Shown one piece after another: positions 44,792 to 55,262 of a stretch of 64,000 bases of DNA. Location of the stretch: assembly GCA_963835595.1 (NCBI GenBank), contig CAWIGL010000002.1:2908085-2972084 (forward strand), read 5' to 3'. The first letter of the stretch is position 1. Each line of letters starts with the position of its first letter. Made by a program: the position numbers and the translations under genes. The stretch comes from CAWEPK01 sp963835595 (GTDB lineage Bacteria > Desulfobacterota > Syntrophorhabdia > Syntrophorhabdales > WCHB1-27). The notes beneath the pieces were generated by a model. The model was not told the DNA's origin and ran no database searches. It worked only from the letters and a program-made list of their open reading frames with translations.

Positions 44792-45639
44792 CTACGCGGC
44801 GGCTCTCAATGCGCGAGACTTGCGGCGGACGGCGCTCACCTCCTCGGCGTCATTCGACTCGACCAGGGTGAGCTGGAGACTTCGCGGGAACAGGGCCGGA
44901 CAGGCAAGCTTGAACAAGGCGACGGCGCATTGGAAATATCGGCCGGACATGCGGCGCGGCGCGCTCGCAAGCCGCCAAGCCCATTCGAGACCCGACCGCT
45001 GCATCCACAGCGGCGCGCGCAATGAATGGCCGGAGATGAAATCGAGCGCCGCGCCGAAACAGAGAAAACCGACTTCCGGGCAGCGCTCGTGCAGCGCGTC
45101 GGCCAACAATTCCTGTTTGGGCGCGCCGAGCGAGAGCACGCACAGGCGCGCGCCCGAAGCGTTGATGCGCTGGGCGAGCGCGTCCACGACGTCCTCGCCG
45201 AAGCGCGCGGGAATATCGGGCGCCTCCGCCCCGACGATCGGGATAAGGGGATAGCGCGCGCGCAGGATTTCAGCGCGGTCGCCTGGGAGCGCGGGCTCGG
45301 ACCAACGAAATAGAGCGGAATGTCGTGCGCCGCCGCCTGAGCGCAAACGGGTTCGAGCAGATCGGCGCCCGTCGTTCGCTCGAGCGTCTGGCCGACGCGC
45401 CAGACGATCGGCCATCCGTCGGCGGTGACGAAGTCGGCGCGGTCGTAGGCCTCGCTGAAGCGACGATCCTGATCGAGCTTGACGAGGTGATCGAGATTGA
45501 ACGTGAAGAACGTATATCCTCGCCCGGCCTTCGACCGCGCGACGATCGTCTTCACGGCCTGCCGCAGATTCGCGATATTGATTCGAAGGTCCGTAGCGGC
45601 GGGAAGGCTCCCACGAGATTCGAACTCGACGGCGCTCAT
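44792..45639 (-). CDS. WecG/TagA/CpsF-family glycosyltransferase, frame broken once
   Basis: The N-terminal part has the GT26 signature (FFTFNLDHLVKLDQDRRFSEAYDRADFVTADGWPIVW split over residues 45-80, with T-ADG acceptor-site residues). After an indel near 45,265 it resumes with VVDALAQRINASGARLCVLSLGAPKQELLADAL and GFLCFGAALDFISG and ends at 44,792. GT26 enzymes add ManNAcA, ManNAc or a similar sugar to a lipid-linked acceptor at the inner membrane. ATG 45,639 is preferred to an upstream TTG. A tandem repeat lies just upstream. Confidence 0.85.
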
Positions 45640-45703
45640 CGGCACGACCTTACGCAACGCTGGCCAACAGGACTGAGACGACGCTACGTCAGCGGTCTCA
45701 AAT

Positions 45704-45751
45704 TTCGGTTAAGGCTTGCTTCGGTTAAGGCTTGCTTCGCTTAAGGCCTGG
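45704..45751. repeat. Three tandem 16-bp units
   Basis: Two perfect copies of TTCGGTTAAGGCTTGC (45,704-45,719 and 45,720-45,735) are followed by a third unit with three mismatches (45,736-45,751). They lie between a glycosyltransferase stop and the GT26 start on the minus strand. They could be regulatory sites or replication slippage. Confidence 0.7.
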
Positions 45752-45786
45752 CTTCCATTTTCCGGGCGGCCGCGGCTCGCGCCGCC

Positions 45787-46767
45787 TTAACCGACGTCGG
45801 GGCGGCGGCCGGCGTGCGAGGCGCGGTAGACGGGATAGAGCCCGCCCAGCGAAAGCTTGCCGAGCACGCCCGCCCAGACGTAGCTGTAGTCGAGACGCTG
45901 CTCGGGCGAGGCGAGCGCGTTGAGGGGCGCCCGCAGGGCCAGAATCACGGCCTGGACGAACGCTTTGACGCGCAGCCACCAGCGCATCGCGCGGGGATTG
46001 CGGCTGACGCCGGCGACCGCGGCGGCGTAGGCCTGCCCGCCGGCGAAAAAGCGGCGTCTGAGATAGGCGGGTTCGCAGCGCGAGGCGGGAACAAATTCCC
46101 GCACGATCGCCCCCGGCATCCAGCCGATGCGGCGTCCCCGGCTCTGCAGGCGGCAGAGGAGGTCGTAGTCCTCGCCGCCGCAATTGCCGAAAGTGACGTC
46201 GAAGGGTTCCGGCTCGGTGAACGTCGTCGCTCGGCGGAAGATCGCGTTGGCGATCGCCAGGGCGACGCCGGCGGTCCGCTTCGGCCCGAAAGCGTAGAGG
46301 TCTTCGCCCATCGCGCAATCGAGCCGGCGCGAGAACAATTGCTGCACGAACGGCGTCGCCCGTTCCGGGCGCTCGAAACTCGGTTCGACGCCGCCGATGA
46401 TGATGTCGTGAGGAAGCGTGCGGATGGCCCTGGCGACCGTCTCCAGCCAGTCGGGATCGAGTTCCTCGTCGTCGTCGATGAAGAGGACGAACGGCGATTG
46501 GCTCGATCGCACGCCGGCGTTGCGCGCGACCGAGATGTTGGGCGGATGCGCCTCGACCCTCCGGACGGGGAAGGACGCCGCGCCCGCCGCGCTCTCAACG
46601 ACCGCCGCCGCCGATCCGTCGTCGCTGTTGTCGACGACGAGAAGCTCGAAACTGAGGCCCTCCGGGCGCCGCTGCGCGGTGAGACTCGCGATCGCCCGCG
46701 CGAGCAGCTCCTCGCGTCGGAAGGTGCAGATGACGATCGTCAGTTCGCAAACGGGGGCGTCGGTCAT
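45787..46767 (-). CDS. Family 2 glycosyltransferase
   Basis: This intact 326-residue enzyme has a GT-A fold: LTIVICTFRREELLARAIASL, LLVVDNSDDGS, the DxD-type motif LFIDDDEELDPDWL near residue 95 and GGEDYDLLCRLQSRG near 210, typical of the acceptor-site ED motif. C-terminal hydrophobic stretches (FVQAVILALRAPLNAL) may anchor it to the membrane. ATG 46,767 was chosen because the fold starts right after it; upstream codons belong to the overlapping end of the O-antigen-ligase gene. Confidence 0.88.
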   Translation of the reverse strand: MTDAPVCELTIVICTFRREELLARAIASLTAQRRPEGLSFELLVVDNSDDGSAAAVVESAAGAASFPVRRVEAHPPNISVARNAGVRSSQSPFVLFIDDDEELDPDWLETVARAIRTLPHDIIIGGVEPSFERPERATPFVQQLFSRRLDCAMGEDLYAFGPKRTAGVALAIANAIFRRATTFTEPEPFDVTFGNCGGEDYDLLCRLQSRGRRIGWMPGAIVREFVPASRCEPAYLRRRFFAGGQAYAAAVAGVSRNPRAMRWWLRVKAFVQAVILALRAPLNALASPEQRLDYSYVWAGVLGKLSLGGLYPVYRASHAGRRPDVG

Positions 46768-48130
46768 GGACGTTCGGCAACCGGGTTTCGGATCGGCGCA
46801 GGCCGGCGCGCCCGAAAAGCGCGTCGGCGCCTGTCGCGATGAAGAGCGCGATCGTCGCGAGGTTGGACAGGGGCGAGCCGCGCATGAAGAAGGTCGCCTC
46901 GGTGTAATTGTGAACAAGGTAAAGAAAGAGTATCGCCGCCATGGCGGCGATCGCGGCGCGATCGGCGCGCGGCGCTCGACCGGCGATCGCCCTATGCGCG
47001 GCGAAAAAGGCGACGAAGATCACGATGAGCGTAGCGACCACGGTCGCGGGAATGCCGACATGCAAACAGAGCTCGAGATAGCCGTTGTGCGCCTCGTTGA
47101 TGAGGCCGACTTCGACGTCGCCGAGCCACGTGCCCTTGTCGAGCTTGGCGATCGGGTCGTTGATGAGCCCGACGTCCCAAAAGGCGCCATAGCCGTGGCC
47201 GAGCCACGGACGATCGAGGATATTGCGCCACGCGAAACTCCAGATTTCGTCGCGCCCGGTGAAGGAGGAATCGCCCGAGAAGAATGTCGAACGCCCGATT
47301 GAAGTCGAAGTCGATCGCCGCGAAAAGACCGATCGCAATCGCCGAAAGCGCGAAGAGTCCGGCGAGAGCGAAGAGCGCGAAGCGCAAGCCCCATTTCTCG
47401 GCGAGCGCGAACATGGCGGCGATCGCGACCGCCAGCAGGGTCAAGCCCAGCGAAGTCTTGCTTCGCGTGACGACGAGAAAACCGAACATGACCAGGATCG
47501 CCGCGAGACCGGCGACGACCTCTTTTCGCCGCTGCGCGCCGATGGTCCAGGTCGCGGCGATCACCACGGCGAGCATCGCCACCATGCCGGCGACATTCTT
47601 CTGGGCGTAGATGCCCTTCACGCCGATCGGGCTGATCGCCGATCCCGGCGCCGCGCCGATCATCACGATGTTGAAGAGGATGATCGCGACGAAGAAGGCG
47701 AAGAGCGTCGTGTGAAACCGCCTCAGATCGGTCACGCCGACGGCGACGCCGAGCGCGATCATGGTGAGAAGGGCGAGCAGCAGACTGCGGCGCAAAGTGA
47801 GATCGGGATAATCCGACCAGACGAGGCTGAGCAGACAGAAGGCGTTGACGGCGAGAAGCAGCCAGGCGCCGCGCGCCATCAGAAGCGTCGTCGCCCGCCT
47901 GCGCCACAACTCGACCAGCGCGATTGCGAAAAGCCCGAAGACGAAGACCCGGTCGAGCGGGCTGCCGTCCGCGCGGTCGGCGACCGATGTGTCGGACAGG
48001 GGATGGGTGCCGACGAACGTATAATAGAGCAACCCGACGAACAGCAGCTGATGAACGTCGAGCCGCCGCAGGGCGTCAACGAGCGACCGCAGAGCCGGGC
48101 GCTCGCAACGGCAAGAGCGAAGGCGCTCAC
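46766..48130 (-). CDS. O-antigen ligase / Wzy-type polymerase family membrane protein, frame broken at least twice
   Basis: Stitched over three frames, this is a protein of about 450 residues with ten or more membrane segments and the Wzy_C/O-antigen-ligase signature: VWSDYPDLTLRRSLLLAL, KGIYAQKNVAGMVAMLAV, the large-loop motif FAWRNILDRPWLGHGYGAFWD and EAHNGYLELCLHVGIPA. In this locus it is the probable polymerase of exopolysaccharide repeats at the periplasmic face. Indels occur near 48,090 and 47,285. The C-terminal end is uncertain and probably overlaps the next gene as ATGA after another indel. Confidence 0.82.
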
Positions 48131-48321
48131 GCCAGCGCCTTCCGCCCGGCGCGACGATCGTTCGACCTCGCGGGCGAAAGGCGGCCGGGCCGCGCGGATG
48201 GGGTCACTTCCGTTGCTCGTCTTAGCTGAATGGTTACGCGTCGCCGATAATGATGACCCGAGAAGGGTTAAGGAAACTCTTGCGCCTGACGTAGAGGCAG
48301 GGCGCGCGCGGAGCCTGCGGC

Positions 48322-49250
48322 ATGGACTGCGTATCGATCGTCATCCCGACCTACAATCGGCTGAGCTGCGTCGTTCGGGCGGTCGAGAGCGCGCTTGTTC
48401 AACGCGATCTCGGCGATCTCGAGATCGAGATCATCGTCGTCGACAATTCGGCCGACGGCAACGCGCGCGCGGCGATCGCCGCCTTTGCGCCCTGGAGTTC
48501 CGCCGTCCGCTATATCAACGAGCCCAGACCCGGCGTCGCCAACGCCCGCAACGCGGGGGTGAAAGCCGCGCGGGGCCGCTGGGTCGCCTTTCTCGACGAC
48601 GACGAAGAGGCGCCGCCGACCTGGATCGCCCATCTCATCGCCGCGGCGCGGCGGGAGGCGTCGACGCGGTCTTTGGCCCGGTCGAGGCGCGGGCGGAAGG
48701 GGGATGCTCGATCGCCGGTTTCGCCGCCTATTTTTCGCGGCGGCTCGATCGCGCCGACGGCGCCGACGTCACCGATCTCGCGGCCTATCTCGGCACCAAC
48801 AATTCCCTGTTCGATCGCCGGCGCTGCCTGGCCGATGCGCAGCCCTTCGACCCCTCCCTCAACGAATTGGGCGGCGAGGATAGTCTCCTGATCAAGCGGC
48901 TGGCGATGAACGGGCGTCGCTTCGTCTACGCGCGGCAAGCGGGCGTCGTCGAGTGGGTGCCTCCGGCGCGCCTGACCTGGGCCTATGTTTGCAAGCGCAG
49001 GTTCCTCAGCGGACAGATCCGGATTTTCACTCTCCATATGATCCGCCCTGTCCAATGGCATCGCATCGCGATCTGGATGGCGGTCGGCCTGACGCAATTC
49101 GTTCTCGCCGGGGCGGCCTCGATCGCGCTGCGGCCGCTCAATCGCGAACGCGCCGCGAAAGCTCTGGCCGCCGCCTATGGCGGGCTGGGCAAAGTGCTGT
49201 GGCTGCCGCGTTTCCGTCCGGCGCTCTATGGGGTCGGGCTCGTCTCTTGA
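48322..49250 (+). CDS. Family 2 glycosyltransferase, frame broken once
   Basis: The protein opens with VSIVIPTYNRLSCVVRAVESAL and has VVDNSADGN and the metal motif FLDDDEEAP near residue 97. An indel near 48,655 shifts the frame, and the remainder (GTNNSLFDRRRC, ELGGEDSLLIKRLAMNG) continues to the TGA at 49,250, ending with hydrophobic segments. The total is about 309 residues, usual for the family. It is transcribed with the GH44 gene that begins at its stop codon. Confidence 0.85.
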
Positions 49251-50894
49251 GGCCGCGCCGCAAAGACGGCGCGCCGAATTCGGCGCGCGATCCTCAAAGG
49301 CGCTCTTTCCGGGTTGGGCTGAGCGTCCTGCCATCCCTGGCGCGCGCCCAAACGCCTCATGCGATCCTCGTCGCCGACGATTTTCCCGGGCGCCCGATCA
49401 GCCCTCGTATCTACGGCTCGAACGAGATCGGAATCATGGACGGCGGCGCGCCGTCGGCCGAACTCGACCGCGCCGCCGGCGTGACGTGGCGCCGGCTCGG
49501 CGGCAATCTCATGACGACCTACAACTGGGTCAATAACGCCTCCAATCCGGGCGTCGCCTTCAACAATGCCAACGGCGCCTTTCTCCTCGACGCGCTGAAG
49601 ATCGAAGGCGCCGATCGCAAGCGTCCGGCGATCGTCATCGAGCGGATGCACGAGGCCAGTCTCGCGATGGGCGCCGCGAGTTTCGCGACGTTGCCGCTCG
49701 CGGGCTTCGTCGCCGCCGATTTCGACAACCGTGCAGAGCCGACCAGGCGGCGCCGTCGGCGCGATTCGTCGCAACGCGCTGGATGAGTTCGGCCGGCGCC
49801 GACGATCCCATCGATCCAGGATCGCGGACGTCGCGCAGCTCTTGCGCCGGTTGGTCAGGCGTTACGGCGACGCCGCATCGGGCCGGGGTTTCAGCGCTTT
49901 CGCGCTCGACAACGAGCCCGCGCTCTGGCCGCATACCCATCCCCGCCTGGTTCGAGCGCCGGTTTCGATCCGCGATCACATCGAGCGCTCGCTCGCCGCG
50001 GCGCGCGTCATCAAGTCGATCGACGCGGGCGCCGCCGTCTTCGGTCCGGTGAGCTGGGGCGCGACCGAGATGGCGAGCTTCCAGGCCGCGCCGGATTGGC
50101 AGGACTATCGCCATTACGGCAGCGCGCTCGCCGCCTATCTCGATGCGTTTCGCGCCGCCTCCGAGCGCGACGGGCGACGCCTGCTCGATGCGCTCGACAT
50201 TCACTGGTACCCCTTCAGCCGGCTTGGCGATCTCTTCCGCAGCGAAGATCCGCAACTCGATTCGGCGCTGCTCGACGCCCCGCGCTCGCTGAGCGAAGTC
50301 GGCTTTCGCGAAGAGAGCTGGGTCGCGAAAGCTCTGCCGGGCGATTCCGGCGACGGCTTGGGCCTGCCCATCCTGCCGAGCCTCGATCGCCTCACGCAGC
50401 GATGGTTTCCGGGAACCAGGCTGGCGGTCACCGAATTCAATTTCGGCGGCGCCGGCCGGCTTGCGGCGGGTCTGGCGGTCGCGGACGCGCTCGGCCGGTT
50501 CGGTCAAAGCGGCGTCTCCTTCGCCGCCCACTGGGGCGCCCTCGATCGCTGGCTCGGCGAAGCCTATCGTCTTTACCGCCGACCCGATTCGTCTGGCGCG
50601 CGCTATGGCGACTTGGCGCTCGCCATCGCGGGCGCCAGCGATCCGGCGATCTCGACCTACGCCTCGCAAACCAGGGCGGGCGAGGCGCGCGTCGTCCTCA
50701 TCAACAAGGGGCTCGCGGCGACCGCGGTCGATGTCGCCTTCGCGCGTCGCTCCGCGAAAGCGCCGATTTCGGCGTTCGGGTTCGACGGAGAAAATCCGGC
50801 CGCCAGGGACTTGCCCGTCGACGCGAGCGTCCGGGACGGCGCGGTCCGCTGTCTCCTGCCCGGGCGATCGGCCCGGCGCTATGCGTTCGCCTGA
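49247..50894 (+). CDS. Secreted glycoside hydrolase family 44-like protein, frame broken once or more
   Basis: After a probable signal peptide ending LARAQ, the protein shows GH44 features: IYGSNEIG, RLGGNLMTTYNW, ALDNEPALWPHTHP with the acid/base Glu, FGPVSWGA, LDIHWYP and VTEFNFGG with the nucleophile Glu, then a beta-sandwich C-terminal part. GH44 enzymes are endo-glucanases or xyloglucanases. Inside an exopolysaccharide locus, such a hydrolase could trim or release the polymer. The frame shifts near 49,735. The start is uncertain; TTG 49,247 overlaps the previous stop. The stop overlaps the end of the convergent epimerase gene by 16 bases. Confidence 0.75.
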
Positions 50895-51916
50895 CGATCG
50901 TCCCCGAGAATTCGCGGCCAGGCTATGCGCGACAAGCCGTCGTCGAGCGTGATCGCGGGCGTCGCGCCGAGCAAGGCGCGCGCGCGATCGGTCGCGTAAG
51001 TCGCCGAGCGGGAAAACAAGAGGATTTCGCCCCGCGTGGGCGCCAGCGCCGCCGCGCCGCCGCCGGGAAGACCGAGCCGCCGCCACGCCTTGGCCGGCGC
51101 CGCGAGAATTTGACGCCGGGCGATGGCGGCCGCGTCGACCTTGGCGAGCGGCGACGCGTCGAGACGGGCGGCGAGCGCGTGAAAATAGGCGTTCCACGTC
51201 GGCGTCTCCGGGCCGATCGCGTTCACCGCCATCCACGGCGCCCACGTCGCGCTGGCGTCGGACGCCATCAACCTCACGGCGGCGACGATTTCACTTGTGA
51301 GATCGTCGATATGAATGAGCGCCGCGCGCCCCTCGCCGAGCGGACCGAAATCGCCCCAGGCCCCGGCAAGGATGCGCGCCGCGAGCTTGTCGACCCAGAA
51401 CCGGCTGCCCTGGCCGTAGACGATGCCAGGGCGCAACGCGAGGACTCTGCGCTTACCCGCGCTTCTGTCGCCGGCCCACGCGCGCGTCAACGCTTCGCAG
51501 GCGATTTTCGCGCGTGCGTAGGCGTCGAGCTCGCCGAGCGGTTCGGCCGCCTCGTCCACAATTCCCTCGCGATCGCCATAGACGGCGATCGAACTCAAAA
51601 GGATGAGGTTGCAGGCCTTCGCTTCGGTCATCGCGCTCAGGAGCCGGCCGCATTGATCGGCCATGGCGGCGACGTCGCCGTAGGCGCAATGGACGATCGC
51701 GCCGGCGCCCGCCGCGGCGGCGCGCAAGTCCTGGGGATTGTCGAGATCGCAGGCGGTCGGCGCCGGATTCGCGCCTGCGGCGGTCCGATCTTTGAGGTTG
51801 CGCGCGCCCGCTCGCACGGGGAAACCCGCTGCGGCGAGCGCGGCGGCCGTTGCGCCGCCGATGAAGCCGCCGGCGCCCGTGACCAGGATCGCCGGAGCGC
51901 TGGCCCCGGCGATCAT
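50879..51916 (-). CDS. NAD-dependent epimerase/dehydratase
   Basis: This intact 345-residue short-chain dehydrogenase of the extended type has the nucleotide motif VTGAGGFIGGATAAAL near residue 12, LLSSIAVYG with the catalytic Ser near 110, the YxxxK pair as YARAKIACE near 133, and RPGIVYGQGSRFW. It probably modifies a nucleotide sugar for the polysaccharide. It overlaps the flippase stop by ATGA-like spacing and is convergent with the GH44 gene. Confidence 0.87.
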   Translation of the reverse strand: MIAGASAPAILVTGAGGFIGGATAAALAAAGFPVRAGARNLKDRTAAGANPAPTACDLDNPQDLRAAAAGAGAIVHCAYGDVAAMADQCGRLLSAMTEAKACNLILLSSIAVYGDREGIVDEAAEPLGELDAYARAKIACEALTRAWAGDRSAGKRRVLALRPGIVYGQGSRFWVDKLAARILAGAWGDFGPLGEGRAALIHIDDLTSEIVAAVRLMASDASATWAPWMAVNAIGPETPTWNAYFHALAARLDASPLAKVDAAAIARRQILAAPAKAWRRLGLPGGGAAALAPTRGEILLFSRSATYATDRARALLGATPAITLDDGLSRIAWPRILGDDRQANA

Positions 51917-53405
51917 GGGGCGGCGACCAGGGCGCTCTGTCGTTTGCCGGCGCGCAAGTGATCCGCCATCAGCTCGAAGGTCGGACGAGCGAGGATGAAA
52001 ACCAGCCCGGCATAGACCGCGACCCCCAGGCCGATCAGCAGCGCGAGTTCGACAGCCTGCTCATTTGGGGCAGAAGCCGCTCGGCGTTCGCCACCACCAG
52101 GCCCATCGCCGCGGAGAGCGACCAGGCGGGAAGAAGCGCGGCCAGACGGCCGCGACGCGACCACGTCAGCCGTTTCGACGTCAAGCCGATGGCGATGAGG
52201 GCGCGCATCCCATCGCCCCCCACGCGCGCCAAGCCGACGCTGATCGGACCCGCCGCGCTGAACGCCACCAGCAGCAGCATCGTCACGGCGAAGCCCGCCA
52301 GCGTTGCAAACAGGGAGTATTCCGGCTCGGCGCTCGCCGAGAGCGCGGTATAGATGAGGCGCGGCGGCAGCGCGAGCGCGCAACCGATCGCCAGCCCGAT
52401 CGAAATGCCGATCGCTTCGTCCCAGCCCGGCCCGGCGATCAACGGCAGCAACACGGGAGTCACGGCCGCCATGCCGACGAATATCGGCGCGACGGTGAGA
52501 GCCGATTGCGAGACGATCTGCCTGGCCATGTGATCGAGCTTGGCCGGATCGTTGCTTGCGCGCGCGAAGAAGGAGAACGAGAGATTATGTCCCGTCGCGG
52601 CGATCGCGCCGCGAATCGGTTCGATGACCCGCATCGCCATGTTGACGTAGCCGAGCACCGACGCGCCGTAGATGACTTCGACCACGTTGTTGAAGATGAG
52701 GTAGGTGAGGCCGTCGGTGAGCTGATCGAGGAACGACACGCCCGCAAATCGGCCAAATCCGCCGATCTGCGCGGGCGCCCAGCGCGGGGTGACGAGGAAG
52801 CCGAGCCGCCATTGCAGGATCAGCGCCGTTGCGGCGGCGATCAGCAGCCGGTTCGCCACCAGCGCCCATACGCCGCCGCCGAGAAAGGCGACGGCGAGCG
52901 AGAGGACGATGCCGATCGCATTGCCGAACAAGGACGCCCGCGCGACTTCGTTGAAGCGCCGATGACGTCGGGCGAGCGCGATCAAAATGGCGATCTGGCC
53001 GGTGAAGAAGATCGATAGCGTGGAAACCGGCAGCAAGGCGATGAGTTCCGGCTCGCCATAGGCGCGGGCGAGCGCCCAGCCGACGCCAACGGAGATGAGC
53101 AGGATGACGCAGGCGATCAGCCACGACGCGCCGAGCGCCGCTTGCAAATGGATCATCCGCAGGCTGCGCCGCTGCGCGAGCGGTTCCTCGAAAGGCATGC
53201 CGACGAAGACGGCGGCGACGGCGACGAAGGTCAGCGAAAGGGCGGATACGCCGAAATCGTGCGGCGTCAGAAGGCGCGACAGCGCCGCGGTGCACGCGGT
53301 CAGCATGGCGAGCCGGCCGATCGCGTCAAGCCCGGCCCAACCGATCCAACCGAGCAGTCGCGGCTCAGTGCGCGGCCTTGAAATCGTGATCAACTCGGGC
53401 GCCAT
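51913..53405 (-). CDS. Wzx-type lipopolysaccharide/exopolysaccharide flippase, frame broken once
   Basis: This membrane protein of about 495 residues has some fourteen hydrophobic segments and the polysaccharide-synthesis flippase pattern (LLTPHDFGVSALSLTF, RFAGVSFLDQLTDGLTYLIFNN, MRVIEPIRGAIAATGHNLSFSFFAR). It would move lipid-linked repeat units across the inner membrane. An indel near 52,050 shifts the frame before the last membrane segment (LLIGLGVAVYAGLVFILARPTF). The corrected stop at 51,913 overlaps the epimerase start. Confidence 0.87.
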
Positions 53406-53494
53406 CCTCGTTCAGCGCTGGCGAAGGTAGCGCGAGAGCGTGGCCGGACGGTTAATCGGCCGATGACGAAGACGTTCGCCTCTCGCATCGGCGG

Positions 53495-55051
53495 TCAGGC
53501 GTAACGCCGCAGCGGCAGCGGCCGCCGGGACGATTTCCGCGGCGCGCCGTCCGTCTCGGATGGTTCTTCGTCGCCGCTCTCGTCTTGCTCCCAGGCTTCC
53601 CAATCCGCATCCGCTTGGCTCCCGTCGGCGGAAAGGTCGCGGCGCAGGACGATCTGCAGCGCCAGTATGCTGATCGCCAGAACGGCGAAGATGACGAAGC
53701 CAAGGCCGCCCCAGGCCAAACGACCGAAAAGCGCCGAATGCGGCTCAGGCGCGCGGGCGAGCGAGGCGACGCGCAAGTCCGTCGGGTTGATCTTGCCGAA
53801 CTGCTCGGCTTCTTGAGCGCGCGTTTCGAAGGTCTCGACAAGTTTGCGGTCGGCGTCGACCGTCTGCTCGAGCGCCCGCAGGGCGACCTGGCTTTGGCGC
53901 GCGCTCGTCGCCTCGATGGAGAGTTGGGCGACCTGCCGCGCGAGATTGTCGCGCTCGGCCACGGCGCGGTTGAGATTGCCCTGCACGGAGCCGCGGATCG
54001 ACTTCAACTCGGCGTTCACCGCGCGGTCGGCTTCCGCGACCCGGCTGCGCGCTCTGATCAGATCGGGATGGCGCGCGCCGAGGCGCGCCTGGAGCGGCGC
54101 CAAATCGGCCTCGGCCTGGGCTCGCCGATCGAGCATGAGCACGAGGGCGCGCGAATTCGCCTCGTCATCCATGCCCGCAAGGCTGGTTGACGAAGAGGGC
54201 GTCGACTGAAGCTCGGTGAGGCGGGCGCGGGCGCGCTCGACATTGGCCTCGGCCGTGTTCAGAGCGCCATTCAGATCCGAAAGTCGCTGCTCGACGATCA
54301 GCTTGTCGCCGACCTCGATCAGGTTCTTGTCGTTTCGATAGACTTGCGCCTTGGCTTCCGCCCCCGCCAGATCGCGGCGAAGCGCGTCCAGCCGACCGTG
54401 GATTTCGGCGGCGACGCGGCTCGCCGTTTGCGCGCGTTCGGCGGCTTCTTGATCGATATAGGCGTTGACGACCGCATTGGCGAGCTGGGCTGAAAACTGC
54501 GTCGAACGCGTCGTCGCCGTGATGTCGACGAGAAAACTGCGCTCCGCCCGCTTGACGGACACCATACGCCGCAGGGCGTCGATGGCGCTCGCCGATTCGG
54601 CGCCTCCCGGCGGGTCCGGACAAAGACGCAGGAAGTCCGCTGGCGGCGCGTCCGCCCGCGGCGGCGCGTTCGTCGCGGCGTCGGCATCGCCCAGCGCGCA
54701 CTGATTTGCGAGCGCGCGCGAAAGGACTCGCTCCGACAGCAAAACGCCCATTTGGCTTTCGACGAAATCGATCTGCGCGTTGGCGTCGAAACGTTCGGGC
54801 GTCAGATCGTTGGAAAAGATCTTGACGCCTTCCGGTTTGAACAGGATCTGCGCCGTGGCGACGTTGCTCACCGGCGTCATCATCTTCATCGCCGCCCCGA
54901 CCAACACCCCGGCGATCGCAAAGGCGATGATCCAATAGCGCTGCTGGACAATCTGAAGCCTGAGAAGACGAAAAGCCGGCGCCCACGGGCTGGCGCCGGG
55001 CGACGGCTCACCAGGGCCCGCAGTCAACTTTTCCGAGGCCTCGCGCGTCAC
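53495..55051 (-). CDS. Polysaccharide co-polymerase, GumC/Wzz family
   Basis: This intact 518-residue protein has the Wzz architecture: a membrane segment near residues 38-58 (YWIIAFAIAGVLVGAAM), a long periplasmic coiled-coil region (about 180-400, many Arg/Glu/Ala/Leu residues) and a second membrane segment near 440-465. The C-terminus is acidic, then Arg-rich, without Walker motifs or a Tyr cluster, so the tyrosine-kinase domain of BY-kinases is absent. It would set chain length together with the Wzy and OPX proteins. It starts with GTG. Confidence 0.88.
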   Translation of the reverse strand: MTREASEKLTAGPGEPSPGASPWAPAFRLLRLQIVQQRYWIIAFAIAGVLVGAAMKMMTPVSNVATAQILFKPEGVKIFSNDLTPERFDANAQIDFVESQMGVLLSERVLSRALANQCALGDADAATNAPPRADAPPADFLRLCPDPPGGAESASAIDALRRMVSVKRAERSFLVDITATTRSTQFSAQLANAVVNAYIDQEAAERAQTASRVAAEIHGRLDALRRDLAGAEAKAQVYRNDKNLIEVGDKLIVEQRLSDLNGALNTAEANVERARARLTELQSTPSSSTSLAGMDDEANSRALVLMLDRRAQAEADLAPLQARLGARHPDLIRARSRVAEADRAVNAELKSIRGSVQGNLNRAVAERDNLARQVAQLSIEATSARQSQVALRALEQTVDADRKLVETFETRAQEAEQFGKINPTDLRVASLARAPEPHSALFGRLAWGGLGFVIFAVLAISILALQIVLRRDLSADGSQADADWEAWEQDESGDEEPSETDGAPRKSSRRPLPLRRYA

Positions 55052-55262
55052 AACCCGTTCGCCGTTACACGATTGAGAATTGTACGAATGTCGGAATCCA
55101 GCGATCCCAACCGTTTGTGCGACTACACCACGGGACTATGAATAAAACCCGTTTCAATTGCTCCATAAGACGATGAAATGGTTAGGCGTCGATGAACGCG
55201 CGCACGGGAGAAAACGCGCGCGAAGTCAGCGCAGCTCCGGAAAGGCCGCCGGGGCGTCTGGC

